Position numbers and translations under genes: made by a program
Assembly: GCF_900116855.1 (NCBI RefSeq)
Contig: NZ_UETD01000013.1
Location: forward strand, 62,001-126,000
Source of the DNA: Ruminococcus flavefaciens
GTDB lineage: Bacteria; Bacillota; Clostridia; Oscillospirales; Ruminococcaceae
Direction of reading: 5' to 3'
Length of the DNA: 64,000 nt
Notes under the pieces: generated by a model
Databases searched by the model: none
Seen by the model: only the letters and a program-made list of their open reading frames with translations
What the model was told of the DNA's origin: nothing
In this document: piece after piece, positions 26,076 through 34,198 of the stretch
How the letters are laid out: every line of letters begins with the position of its first letter
Position numbering within the stretch: position 1 is the stretch's first letter

Positions 26076-27839
26076 ATGAACAAACTATTCAAACGAATCG
26101 TATCCATTGCCATGTCAGCCTCCATGTGTATGTCAGGTGGGATCGCTGCTGCCCATGCAGAAGATGATCCGTCGTGGTCTTTCTTGCCTTTTGAGGAGAT
26201 CAATACTGATCAAACCAATGTTGAGGGCTGCAGCGGACTCTATGATTACGCTGCATGGAGGAGCAATGAAGCCGATGAGACAAAATTCAGTGTCGGCAGC
26301 TTCGGTGTATACAACTGCGAATGGGACCTTACCGACAGCGCCCTGTTCATGACAGGACATAAAGTTGATAAACGCGGCACCAGTTATATCGAAGGCTCTG
26401 ACATCTATATCTCATACCGTGCCAATGTAGATTGTGACGGTTACTATACCTTTGGCGCATATGGCTGGATGAATGACTGTTCAACAGAGTACTTTATAAT
26501 TGATGACTGGGGCGATTACAAGCCTTGTCAGGATAAGGAGCCTGTTGGTTCAGTAGAGACAGAAGGCGGAGTATATGACATTTACAAAGTAAGAACTGTT
26601 TCATCACTTTGCACATTGAACTCATCGATCGGTCCTTATCAGTACTGGAGCGTTCGCCGTGAGAAGCTTTCAGAGGACTACAGCACTTTCTCCAATACGA
26701 TAGCTGTATCCGAGCATTTTGCCGCATGGGAAGAGGCAGGAATGCCTGTTGACGATCTTTATGAGGTAATGCTTTGCGTTGACCCGTACAACTCTAAGGG
26801 CAAGGCTAATGTTCTTCGGAATAGCATATACTATGCAGTTACTGATCCCGATGCTGAAACTCCCGAGCCAAATGAAGATCCTTATGTTCCCGAGAATATA
26901 GATCAGGTAACATTCACCGAAGCAGCAGGTGATGAGCGCGGAGGATACTTCTATAGCCTTTACGATGATACTATCTTCGGTCAGGGCGGCACTATGAAGA
27001 TGGACGTCCTTGACGGCGGCAACTTCAACTGTGAATGGAATAACAATCACAGTGTTTCATTTTGCAGAGGTCTCGCTTATCTTGACAAGAACAACACAAG
27101 GTCTATCGTAAGAGAGTATGCAGGTGAAGATATCTCCATAGATTATAAGGCTGATATCGAATCAGACGGCACAGTTTTTGCAGGTTCATACAGCTGTCTC
27201 AATAATAGCAGAGTTGATTGTTACATAGTTGACGGCTGGAAGGACTGGCAGATAAGCGATAGATCAGAGTATCTCGGTACAGAAACCATTGGTGACGGAA
27301 TTTACGATATTTACAAGACACCGTTCAACGGCTTCTTTGAGGAATACTGGAGTGTCCGCAAGGACAACAAGCTTTCAGAAGACGGAACCATGGAAGGTTC
27401 TATCCCTGTTACTGCGCATCTTGCAGCATATGTAAAGTATGGGCTTGATATCGCTGATCCCGAAAGAGTAATGTTTAACGTAGAGGGCAGAGACGGCTCA
27501 AGCGGTTCTGCCGAGGTCACAAAGAACATCGTTAAGATAGATGATGTTGATATTGCAGTATCTGCCGGATTTGAGTCGCTGGAGAATGCAGAGACTGATG
27601 CCGAGGAGGAAGACGTTTACATTCCCGGAGACCTCAACAATGATCTGACGGTTGATTCGTTTGATCTTGTTGTTGCCCGCAGAGAGCTTATAAAGGCGAT
27701 CGACGGCAAAGACACTATTGTTGAGGCTGATATCGACTGCAGCGGCGCTACAAAGATAAATGATCTGGTGCTTATCACAAGAATAGTTCTCGGAGACGAG
27801 GTGTCTGTTCCCAAGACAAGGCCTCAGCGCGTAAAGTAA
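26076..27839 (+). CDS. Secreted dockerin protein with two GH11 xylanase-like modules
   Basis: 587 residues: signal peptide 1-28 (cleavage after AAAHA), GH11-like module one (about 52-255), linker with Pro and Glu, GH11-like module two (about 278-492), dockerin (about 515-575). GH11 hallmarks include YFIIDDWG and QYWSVRREK in module one and CYIVDGW and EYWSVRKDN in module two. The nucleophile Glu is present in module one (E138) but Asp in module two (D381). The acid/base Glu is Asp in module one (D236) and present in module two (E470). Each module may therefore be weak or non-hydrolytic and serve in xylan binding. ATG 26076 is chosen because GGAGG at 26064-26068 precedes it. Confidence 0.92.
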   Translation: MNKLFKRIVSIAMSASMCMSGGIAAAHAEDDPSWSFLPFEEINTDQTNVEGCSGLYDYAAWRSNEADETKFSVGSFGVYNCEWDLTDSALFMTGHKVDKRGTSYIEGSDIYISYRANVDCDGYYTFGAYGWMNDCSTEYFIIDDWGDYKPCQDKEPVGSVETEGGVYDIYKVRTVSSLCTLNSSIGPYQYWSVRREKLSEDYSTFSNTIAVSEHFAAWEEAGMPVDDLYEVMLCVDPYNSKGKANVLRNSIYYAVTDPDAETPEPNEDPYVPENIDQVTFTEAAGDERGGYFYSLYDDTIFGQGGTMKMDVLDGGNFNCEWNNNHSVSFCRGLAYLDKNNTRSIVREYAGEDISIDYKADIESDGTVFAGSYSCLNNSRVDCYIVDGWKDWQISDRSEYLGTETIGDGIYDIYKTPFNGFFEEYWSVRKDNKLSEDGTMEGSIPVTAHLAAYVKYGLDIADPERVMFNVEGRDGSSGSAEVTKNIVKIDDVDIAVSAGFESLENAETDAEEEDVYIPGDLNNDLTVDSFDLVVARRELIKAIDGKDTIVEADIDCSGATKINDLVLITRIVLGDEVSVPKTRPQRVK

Positions 27840-27843
27840 AATG

Positions 27844-27966
27844 AAAAGCTCCCCGAAGGGGAGCCCCCTCTGGCGGAACGTGGCATAAAATTACCGAGCC
27901 CATACTATCAGGCTCGGTAACCCACTTTTTCCGCTAAGGGAAGCTGACTAAAAGGGGAGCTTTTTT
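27844..27966 (+). repeat. Branched palindromic element that also ends in a terminator
   Basis: The outer arms AAAAGCTCCCC (27844-27854) and GGGGAGCTTTT (27954-27964) pair perfectly and are followed by T. Inside lie GCTCCCC/GGGGAGC (27848-27864), CCCT-GCGGAA/TTCCGC-AGGG (27866-27878 with 27929-27940), and TTACCGAGCC/GGCTCGGTAA (27891-27920). The left GCTCCCC can pair either locally or with the distal arm, so two folds compete. Similar CTCCCC/GGGGAG elements are scattered in Clostridial genomes. Confidence 0.75.
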
Positions 27967-27983
27967 ACTGTATGATCTACATA

Positions 27984-28023
27984 AAACAAAATGGACTGTA
28001 TGAGAATACAGTCCATTTTGTTC
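27984..28023 (-). terminator. Terminator of the tRNA operon
   Basis: A perfect 15-bp stem (27986-28000 with 28007-28021), read on the minus strand into a T-rich tail. Confidence 0.85.
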
Positions 28024-28025
28024 AG

Positions 28026-28109
28026 TGCCGCTGACCGGACTTGAACCGGTACGATATTGCTACCGAGGGATTTTAAGTCCCTTGTGTCTGCCAATTCCAC
28101 CACAGCGGC
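28026..28109 (-). tRNA. tRNA-Leu (anticodon TAA)
   Basis: 84-base cloverleaf on the minus strand. Acceptor GCCGCTG pairs with CAGCGGC, discriminator A. The anticodon stem AGGGA/TCCCT carries the loop CTTAAAA, giving anticodon TAA for UUA codons. A long variable arm (CGGTAGCAATATCG) and the T-arm ACCGG/CCGGT confirm the class II leucine type. CCA is not encoded. Confidence 0.96.
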
Positions 28110-28113
28110 GTAT

Positions 28114-28147
28114 AAAAGGACAGTATACATGATACAATACTGTCCTT
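28114..28147 (-). other. Hairpin between the two tRNA genes
   Basis: AAGGACAGTAT and ATACTGTCCTT pair across a loop between tRNA-Pro and tRNA-Leu. On the minus strand it is followed by TTTTAT, so it may be an attenuating terminator or a processing structure. Confidence 0.6.
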
Positions 28148-28148
28148 A

Positions 28149-28225
28149 TGGTCGAGGTGACAGGATTTGAACCTGCGGCCCCTACGTCCCGAACGTAGTA
28201 CTCTACCAAACTGAGCCACACCTCG
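28149..28225 (-). tRNA. tRNA-Pro (anticodon CGG)
   Basis: 77 bases on the minus strand including an encoded CCA (28149-28151). Acceptor CGAGGTG pairs with CACCTCG. The anticodon stem CTACG/CGTAG carries TTCGGGA, giving anticodon CGG for CCG codons. The T-arm loop TTCAAAT is normal. Confidence 0.96.
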
Positions 28226-28236
28226 ACAGCATTAAT

Positions 28237-28265
28237 ATTATACTACAATCGGGAAGTAATGTCAA
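28237..28265 (-). promoter_or_regulatory. Promoter of the tRNA-Pro/tRNA-Leu operon
   Basis: On the minus strand: TTGACA (28260-28265), 17-bp spacer, TATAAT (28237-28242). Transcription would begin just upstream of tRNA-Pro. Confidence 0.92.
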
Positions 28266-28305
28266 GTGTAAATAAATTTTGTGTATTTATTTTTATTTTT
28301 TTACA

Positions 28306-28338
28306 ATACAAAAAGGAGCAGCCCGAAGGCTGCTCCTT
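28306..28338 (-). terminator. Terminator of the clostripain-type protease gene
   Basis: AAGGAGCAGCC (28313-28323) pairs with GGCTGCTCCTT (28328-28338), loop CGAA; on the minus strand T follows. Confidence 0.9.
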
Positions 28339-28342
28339 GCGT

Positions 28343-30709
28343 TTAGTCAACAACGATAGGCTCTGACCAGTAGTCCTGATTGTATATATCAGAGAAACGA
28401 TAGAGGATGTGGCACGAACCGCTTCCTACATCTGTATTGCTTATGGTCATATTATTTGTAACAGTAACCTGATCGCCGATGAAGTAGCTGTCCTGATACT
28501 TCATATCGTAAGTGTAGTAATCGCAGATGAAGTCGAGGGTATCACCAACTGTAAGCTCAGTCAGGTTCTTTGCAACAGCGTCTGTTTCGCCGTTTACATA
28601 GTCTGTAGAAGCGCCTGCGATATATCCGTCGGGATGTTCATCGTCAAAGACGATTATGAGGTTTACTCTTTCACCGTTGAGGAGAGCAGGAACATAGCCT
28701 CTGATGATCTGTTCTGTGCCGTTGTATGTTGTATCTGTGTGGTAGTAGGCTACAACGTTGCCGTTGATGGAGAGCCAGTTCTTCTCTGTGTCGGCAATAA
28801 GAGCGCCGTCATCATCGAATGTGAACAGGTTATCCAGACCGAGGTCAATGTATCCTGAGCCGTCGTCATAGAACATATTGAGGTCAAGCTTGTGTACCAT
28901 TTCCCACTGTGCATCTTCCAGCTTCATGGTGTACTTGCCGTCCTTCTGCTCCCAGACGAGATTAGAGGGATCGAAGTAATGAGTGGAGAGGTACTCAGCT
29001 GTGCCATCAACATCGGTATCGTCCATGAATGCAGTGTTGGAGCTGTCAAGACCTTCAATGCTCCTGCCGCCGCCTCCGCCGAGGAAGCTTGAAAGGAGAG
29101 AGCCTATCATGTCTGAGCTGCCTGATGAGCCTGAAGAACCGCCCAGACCAAACAGCGAGCCGAGAGCTGAGCCTGTTCCGCCCGCAGCGATCTGTCCGCC
29201 TGTTTCGAGCTTAGCGAACTGCTTGATGCACTTTGAGTACTCAGCGTCCATACCGATCTTATCGTAAGTATTGCAGGCTGAATCAACGTAAGAAGTACGC
29301 TGATACGGGAAATAAATGGAAACGCCGTAAGCGTTTGTCATATTTGAAGAGGTGAGGTTATACTTTACAGCATTTCTGAGGGCATCTGCGAGAGCCTTAC
29401 CCTCAGCAGTTCCGACGTTCTCTGCAAGATTTACAAGATCGACCTGATCTATGCGTGAGCTCTCTGCGAATTCGCGGGTAGCATATCTTGCGTTTGAGAT
29501 GTCCTTGTACTCGTTGTTTGATATCTTTGTGCTTACAGACTTTGCGAAGGACGAAAGCTTTGAAGGAACCGTATTTGAGAACTCGGCAAGGTCGATAACT
29601 GATAGTGTAGTCTTCTGACCTCTGCACTTCTTGCCACACTCTGAAACGAAATCGTCAACGATATTTTTGCCGATGTCGAGAGTAGGCATCGAAGTGTTCT
29701 TGCCGAGGTTGGTGAGCCATCTTGTGTAGTACCAGCCGATACCGGGCTCTGTTTCCTCGGAAGCGATAAGGTAGTCAGCGTGATCGTTGAGCATGAGAGC
29801 TGTCTCGGCAGTAGCCATAAGGCAGGCATCAAAGCCGATGAAATCAAACTGAACGCCGCCGCTCTTGAGTGCCTGCTTGATACCTGCAAGGCTCATTGAG
29901 CCGCTGTTCTTGTTCTTTTCGTCATATCCGTAGCCTGTTACAGATCCGCCGCCGTGATCCCAGAGGATGAGCTCGTTTCTGTTAGCAGGGAAGTTCTTTG
30001 AGCAGAACTGAATGAAAGATGCAAGGTTGTTTGGGTCAGTCATAGGCTTGCTGCCTGCGTCTTCAACAAGTCTGCCGATCTGACCGTTCTTGATTTGGTA
30101 GATCTGGTTGACCTTGTTGCTGATTCCGCTTACCTTCCACTTTGAGCAGCCGCCTGTGAATACGATGACATTTACGTTATCGCCGTAGGTAGCAGCTCTC
30201 ATCTCCTCCATATCGGAGGATGCCATACCGTACTTGGACTCGAGGTCAGTACCGCACATATAGACCATAATGGTAACTACGTCTTCGTTATTGCCCTTGA
30301 TGACTGTTCTCTTATCGCGGGAGCCTGTTGCAACGCTTGTGTCAACAGCATTATCACTGGTAAGGCTTCCCGAAGCAGTATCCTCGGTGCTGAAACCGAA
30401 GCCTGATGGAACAGAGCCTATATCAACGCCGCCGCTGCCGCCTGTAAGGGAGCCGAGGAGATCGCCGCCGCCTCCGCTGCCGCCGCTGAACATTTTGAAA
30501 AGGAAAAAGCCGATAATAAGCAGTGTTATAAGTCCTCCGCCGCCTGCAGCAGCTCTTTTGGCACCACCGCCGCCGCCTGTCTGACCGCCTGAATAGCTGC
30601 CGGAACCTACGGGACCTGTTCCGAGGCCGTCGCCTCGTCTATGTGCTCCGCTGCCGCCAGAGGTGACGTTTTTACGTCTGCCCTGTGGTCTGTTCTGATT
30701 AGGATCCAT
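28343..30709 (-). CDS. Membrane-anchored clostripain-family (C11) cysteine peptidase
   Basis: 788 residues. The N-terminus is cytoplasmic, rich in Gly, Ser and Arg, followed by one membrane helix (about 60-74), then a Gly-rich stalk and a C11 peptidase domain on the outside. The domain opens VTIMVYMCGTDLESKYG; the catalytic His is in LWDHGGGSVTGYG and the Cys in GFDACLMAT. A second Gly/Ser-rich spacer near 500-550 precedes a beta-rich C-terminal domain of unknown function. ATG 30709 is chosen because GGAGG stands eight bases upstream. Probable substrates are Arg/Lys peptide bonds. Confidence 0.9.
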   Translation of the reverse strand: MDPNQNRPQGRRKNVTSGGSGAHRRGDGLGTGPVGSGSYSGGQTGGGGGAKRAAAGGGGLITLLIIGFFLFKMFSGGSGGGGDLLGSLTGGSGGVDIGSVPSGFGFSTEDTASGSLTSDNAVDTSVATGSRDKRTVIKGNNEDVVTIMVYMCGTDLESKYGMASSDMEEMRAATYGDNVNVIVFTGGCSKWKVSGISNKVNQIYQIKNGQIGRLVEDAGSKPMTDPNNLASFIQFCSKNFPANRNELILWDHGGGSVTGYGYDEKNKNSGSMSLAGIKQALKSGGVQFDFIGFDACLMATAETALMLNDHADYLIASEETEPGIGWYYTRWLTNLGKNTSMPTLDIGKNIVDDFVSECGKKCRGQKTTLSVIDLAEFSNTVPSKLSSFAKSVSTKISNNEYKDISNARYATREFAESSRIDQVDLVNLAENVGTAEGKALADALRNAVKYNLTSSNMTNAYGVSIYFPYQRTSYVDSACNTYDKIGMDAEYSKCIKQFAKLETGGQIAAGGTGSALGSLFGLGGSSGSSGSSDMIGSLLSSFLGGGGGRSIEGLDSSNTAFMDDTDVDGTAEYLSTHYFDPSNLVWEQKDGKYTMKLEDAQWEMVHKLDLNMFYDDGSGYIDLGLDNLFTFDDDGALIADTEKNWLSINGNVVAYYHTDTTYNGTEQIIRGYVPALLNGERVNLIIVFDDEHPDGYIAGASTDYVNGETDAVAKNLTELTVGDTLDFICDYYTYDMKYQDSYFIGDQVTVTNNMTISNTDVGSGSCHILYRFSDIYNQDYWSEPIVVD

Positions 30710-30762
30710 AATAACCTCCGTAATTTTTCTCTTTAGCAGGATAAAAGCCTGCATACATATAT

Positions 30763-30791
30763 ATTGTACACATTTTCACAGAGAATGTCAA
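30763..30791 (-). promoter_or_regulatory. Promoter of the protease gene
   Basis: On the minus strand: TTGACA (30786-30791), 17-bp spacer, TACAAT (30763-30768). Confidence 0.88.
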
Positions 30792-30823
30792 GTTAAAAGC
30801 GGTTACAAATTGGCATATCGGCA

Positions 30824-30863
30824 AAAAATAGGCGCAGCCGCAGGGATGATACTGCGACAGCGC
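30824..30863 (-). terminator. Terminator of the GH43-dockerin gene
   Basis: GCGCTGTCGCAG pairs with CTGCGGCTGCGC with one mismatch and one G-T pair (30852-30863 with 30832-30843). A six-T run follows on the minus strand. Confidence 0.8.
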
Positions 30864-30871
30864 TCAAGAGG

Positions 30872-33622
30872 TCAATTATTTGTGAGAAGCTTTCTCAGTC
30901 TTATATTGTCGAATACATCTATAACGCCGTCGCCGTTGAGATCGGCAGCATCGTTGTCAATGACAGTTTCGGCTTTCAGGAGATATTTCTGGAGAAGTAC
31001 CAGATCGGATACGTTTCGTGATCCGTCACCGTTTATATCACCGAGGACAGGAGTTGTTTCCTCGGGGACGATGGGCTCGAGAACGAATTTCTGGCTCTCG
31101 CTTCCCGTAAACAGGTTCACACAGAACTCCTTTTCCGATTCATCTGTAGGATAGGGGAGATCAGCGCAGGTGATGCCCTGAGTCAGGGAATAGCTTCCGT
31201 CGCTGTTGCAGATGACAGTGAATTTCTGGGAGTCGTCGCCTGTGAACTCTGTCAGCTCAAAATACTGCCCCTCATTTGAGGTAAGAGCTTTTCCGCGCTT
31301 GTCCTTGACAGAGTAGGTGCCATCGGAAAGTCGCGTGAAGGTCCATATCTGATCGTTAAGGGTAAAAGGCATATTGCCGAACATATCAGGCTGAACACTG
31401 ATACCCTGAGCGTTGAACTGTACTATCTTGCCTTTCATATTGAACAAATAAAGGCCGCTGCTGACGTTTCTTATAGTGTAGCTTCCGTCGGTAACTGCGG
31501 GGTGAACAGGGAGCAGGCTCCATAGCTGGCAGCCGCCCTCCCAGTAGTTCCACTGGTTGATGTTGCCGCCGTTTTCCTTTGACCATTCATAGACATCAAG
31601 ACCGCCCTTGCCCTCTGAGCACTTGGAAACTATTCCGTAGTCCAGACCGCTTTTTACCAGTCTGAACAGCTGATTGGACTTGCCGCTGTACTTCTGGAGC
31701 TCAATGTTTACACCGTCCGCGGCTGAGTTTTCTGCCACAGCCATACACATGGATTCGTCGCCAACAGATACTATCCTGCAATAGTCCTTGTCAACGGAGA
31801 TGATACGCCATTGCTGAGCCCAGCTGCCGTTGCGCTCCCACTGCTGGATATTGGTACCCTCGTCCAGCTTGCCGTTTGGCAGGTCGATAGCCATGCCGCT
31901 GTTCTGGTTCACTATGTAATATGAAGCACCGCTGAGAAGTGCAGTGCCGCTGAGATAGGGCTCTGCACCTGTGCCGGATACTGTTTCGGCTTTGTTTATG
32001 AGCTGAGACTCGCTGTCGGTGAAGTCAGCAGTTGCCGAGCGCAGAGAACCTGTGAACTGCTTTGTCTGAGCGCCCCATATGGTGTGGTTGTTGGTGCCCA
32101 CAGCAGTAAATGACATGACCTTTTTACCGTTCTCGTCCTTGGCAGCGAGGAAATAGCCGTTGTAGACCTGCCCGTCTATGGTTATTTCCGCAGCGGAGGT
32201 GTCCATAGCCTGAGACCATTTTCCTGTAGCCGCACCGCTGATACTTCCGTCGGAGTTTAGCTTTATATTGCTGTAATTGATTATCTTTCCGTCGGTAGCT
32301 GTACCGTGGTCAATGAATTCATAATCACCGACGATATCCTCGGTATTGTAGCCTGTTGCGGACATTTCGTCCCTTGCATATTCAAAGGGAGCCACAACCG
32401 GCCAGCCCTTTTCGTTGAAGTACATCGAGTGTACACGGACCTCATGGAACTCGTTGCCGTCGTCAAATCTGGCGTGATAGAAAAGGTACCACTTTCCGTC
32501 ATCATCGCGGAGCACTGAGTTGTGTCCGCAGGCCATATAAGCTTTGTCAAGGGAGCTGAATTTGTAGTTGCCCATGACCTTCAGACCTGTTGCGTCAAGG
32601 TTGGGATTTGTGGGCAGTACAGCCTGCCTTCCTGCCGGGTCTGTGAACGGACCGAGAGGTGATGTGGAGCGGAATACGCGCATATTGTAGCCGCCGTTGG
32701 AGGTAAGTCCGCCATAAGTTACCCACAGGTAATAGTAGCCTGTATCGGCGTTGTACTCAATAAAGGGACCCTCACCGGATTTGCCGTAGCCGCCGGATAT
32801 TTTTGTGCCAAAGTAGCTGTCCACCATGCGTCCGTCGGAGGTCTGTCCTGTTTTGGGATGTATGCACTGACCTGTTGCAGGGTCTATCTCCAGAGTGAAG
32901 ATACCTCCCGACCACGAGCCGTAGCACATATACATCTTTCCGTCGGTATCAAAATATATGGTCGGATCGATAGCGTTGGGGAAAAGCTGGTTATTGAAGT
33001 CATTATTTCTGAACCAGCTGTTGTTGAAGCTTACCTGACCTGCTGCAATAAGCTCGTCGATATTTGTAGAGGTATATTTCTTGTTCACATTCTTTGTGGA
33101 GCTCTTAACATAGGCGTCATTGTTCGTGAAGCCGGAGTATATGAGAGTGTCCACAAATGTATAGGGACCCTCGATATTCTTTGAAGCAGCATATGCGATT
33201 ACCGAGCGCATATAGGTCGAAGATGTACAGAAGTACATGAGGTAAGCGCCCTTTGAGCCGTCGCTGTTTATGTAATCGGCGTCCCATACAACATCGGGAG
33301 CCCAGACCGCAAAACCGCCCTCGCAATCCTCAAGGTCTTCGCCTGCCCAAGCGAATGCTTTTTTCAGATTCTGAGACAGACTGCCGAATTCCACATTATT
33401 GTTCGTGGCATAGCCGTTGGAGAAGCGCCTCCAGTTCATAAGGTCGGCAGATTTAGCTGCTTCGATATGTGAGCCGAAAACGTAATATGTTCCGTTGTCC
33501 TTGATAATTGAGGGGTCGTGGACCGATACACGGGCGTTTGCGGCAGATGAGGGTATCACAGCCTGAGCTGACATTATCATCAGTCCCGACAGTGCAGCCG
33601 TAAGGAGTTTTTTTAGCTTCAT
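30872..33622 (-). CDS. Secreted GH43 arabinanase/arabinofuranosidase with beta-trefoil modules and dockerin
   Basis: 916 residues: signal peptide (1-28), GH43 five-bladed propeller (about 30-430), a GH43-associated C-terminal domain (to about 545), ricin-type trefoil CBM13 (about 560-700) with a further trefoil-like region to about 850, then a dockerin (about 858-914). Catalytic residues are visible: Asp in VHDPSIIKD, Asp in IDPTIYFD, Glu in SGEGPFIEY. It probably attacks arabinan side chains of pectin and would join a cellulosome-like complex. GGAGGAC lies before the ATG. Confidence 0.93.
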   Translation of the reverse strand: MKLKKLLTAALSGLMIMSAQAVIPSSAANARVSVHDPSIIKDNGTYYVFGSHIEAAKSADLMNWRRFSNGYATNNNVEFGSLSQNLKKAFAWAGEDLEDCEGGFAVWAPDVVWDADYINSDGSKGAYLMYFCTSSTYMRSVIAYAASKNIEGPYTFVDTLIYSGFTNNDAYVKSSTKNVNKKYTSTNIDELIAAGQVSFNNSWFRNNDFNNQLFPNAIDPTIYFDTDGKMYMCYGSWSGGIFTLEIDPATGQCIHPKTGQTSDGRMVDSYFGTKISGGYGKSGEGPFIEYNADTGYYYLWVTYGGLTSNGGYNMRVFRSTSPLGPFTDPAGRQAVLPTNPNLDATGLKVMGNYKFSSLDKAYMACGHNSVLRDDDGKWYLFYHARFDDGNEFHEVRVHSMYFNEKGWPVVAPFEYARDEMSATGYNTEDIVGDYEFIDHGTATDGKIINYSNIKLNSDGSISGAATGKWSQAMDTSAAEITIDGQVYNGYFLAAKDENGKKVMSFTAVGTNNHTIWGAQTKQFTGSLRSATADFTDSESQLINKAETVSGTGAEPYLSGTALLSGASYYIVNQNSGMAIDLPNGKLDEGTNIQQWERNGSWAQQWRIISVDKDYCRIVSVGDESMCMAVAENSAADGVNIELQKYSGKSNQLFRLVKSGLDYGIVSKCSEGKGGLDVYEWSKENGGNINQWNYWEGGCQLWSLLPVHPAVTDGSYTIRNVSSGLYLFNMKGKIVQFNAQGISVQPDMFGNMPFTLNDQIWTFTRLSDGTYSVKDKRGKALTSNEGQYFELTEFTGDDSQKFTVICNSDGSYSLTQGITCADLPYPTDESEKEFCVNLFTGSESQKFVLEPIVPEETTPVLGDINGDGSRNVSDLVLLQKYLLKAETVIDNDAADLNGDGVIDVFDNIRLRKLLTNN

Positions 33623-33654
33623 AAACGTCCTCCTTTGATGGATTTATTGTATAT

Positions 33655-33683
33655 ATTATAGTGTTTTTTGTAAAAAATGTCAA
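33655..33683 (-). promoter_or_regulatory. Promoter of the GH43-dockerin gene
   Basis: On the minus strand: TTGACA (33678-33683), 17-bp spacer, TATAAT (33655-33660). Confidence 0.92.
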
Positions 33684-33812
33684 TGCAAACGGAGTGCAGA
33701 AAAGTATGCAATTCATTACATATAATGTGCATAAGAGTATAAGGCAGATACATAGAATTGTCCGCCAAAAATGCTGCGATTTTGTCGAAAGTTCCGATTT
33801 TTCGGTAAACTC

Positions 33813-33841
33813 TTGGAAAGTCGGTGCAACTGTGATATAAT
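33813..33841 (+). promoter_or_regulatory. Promoter of the cobalamin operon
   Basis: TTGGAA (33813-33818), 17-bp spacer, TATAAT (33836-33841), about 40 bases before the aptamer. Confidence 0.85.
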
Positions 33842-33880
33842 GTACAAGTATTCATGAATATTTAATATTTAAAGGTGAAC

Positions 33881-34125
33881 GGTGCTTCCTATCGCGCGAG
33901 CGGTGCAGGAAGATAATAGGGAAGCAGGTGAAAGACCTGCACGATCTCGTCACTGTGACCGTACAGCATTATCCATGTGCCGGAGAGTGCAGCCACTGCG
34001 AAAAGCGGGAAGGCGGAGAAATGTGTTATTGCACGGAAGTCAGGAGACCTGCCGTTTGTCGGTACAGAGCTGAAAGCTCGGATCACGAGGCATTGATCGT
34101 ACCATTGCTCATATACTGAGTGTTT
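33881..34125 (+). promoter_or_regulatory. Cobalamin riboswitch
   Basis: All conserved elements are readable in order: AATAGGGAAGCAGGTG, GTCACTGTGACC, AGCCACTGCGAAAAGCGG followed by GAAGG, and the B12 box AGTCAGGAGACCTGCC (34038-34053). The expression platform is the hairpin at 34131. Binding of a corrinoid should favour termination and lower expression of the uptake operon. Confidence 0.96.
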
Positions 34126-34130
34126 TGTCA

Positions 34131-34158
34131 TGCCTTCTGCTTTGCGGAGGGCATTTTT
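34131..34158 (+). terminator. Terminator of the B12 riboswitch platform
   Basis: TGCCTTCTGC (34131-34140) pairs along its whole length with GCGGAGGGCA (34144-34153), counting two G-T pairs, then TTTTT. Confidence 0.88.
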
Positions 34159-34198
34159 GCGCACGACCTTTGTCTCCTGGAAAAACAGGAGGAAAAAC

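Larger units (their letters stand above)
27840..28342. other. Protein-gene-free stretch with hairpin element, two tRNAs and their promoter
   Basis: It contains a branched hairpin element (27844-27966), the tRNA terminator (27986-28021), tRNA-Leu, an inter-tRNA hairpin, tRNA-Pro, the tRNA promoter (28237-28265) and the terminator of the protease gene. The 28266-28312 segment is plain AT-rich DNA. Confidence 0.85.
33623..34198. other. Intergenic region with divergent promoters and B12 riboswitch
   Basis: No protein gene. Contents are the minus promoter of GH43, the plus promoter at 33813, the cobalamin aptamer and its terminator. Nothing was recognised in 33690-33810. Confidence 0.8.

Noticed and set aside
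34130-34198. Extending cbiK upstream to 34130
   Set aside because: That stretch is the riboswitch terminator, and a strong ribosome site plus lipoprotein signal define the ATG at 34199.
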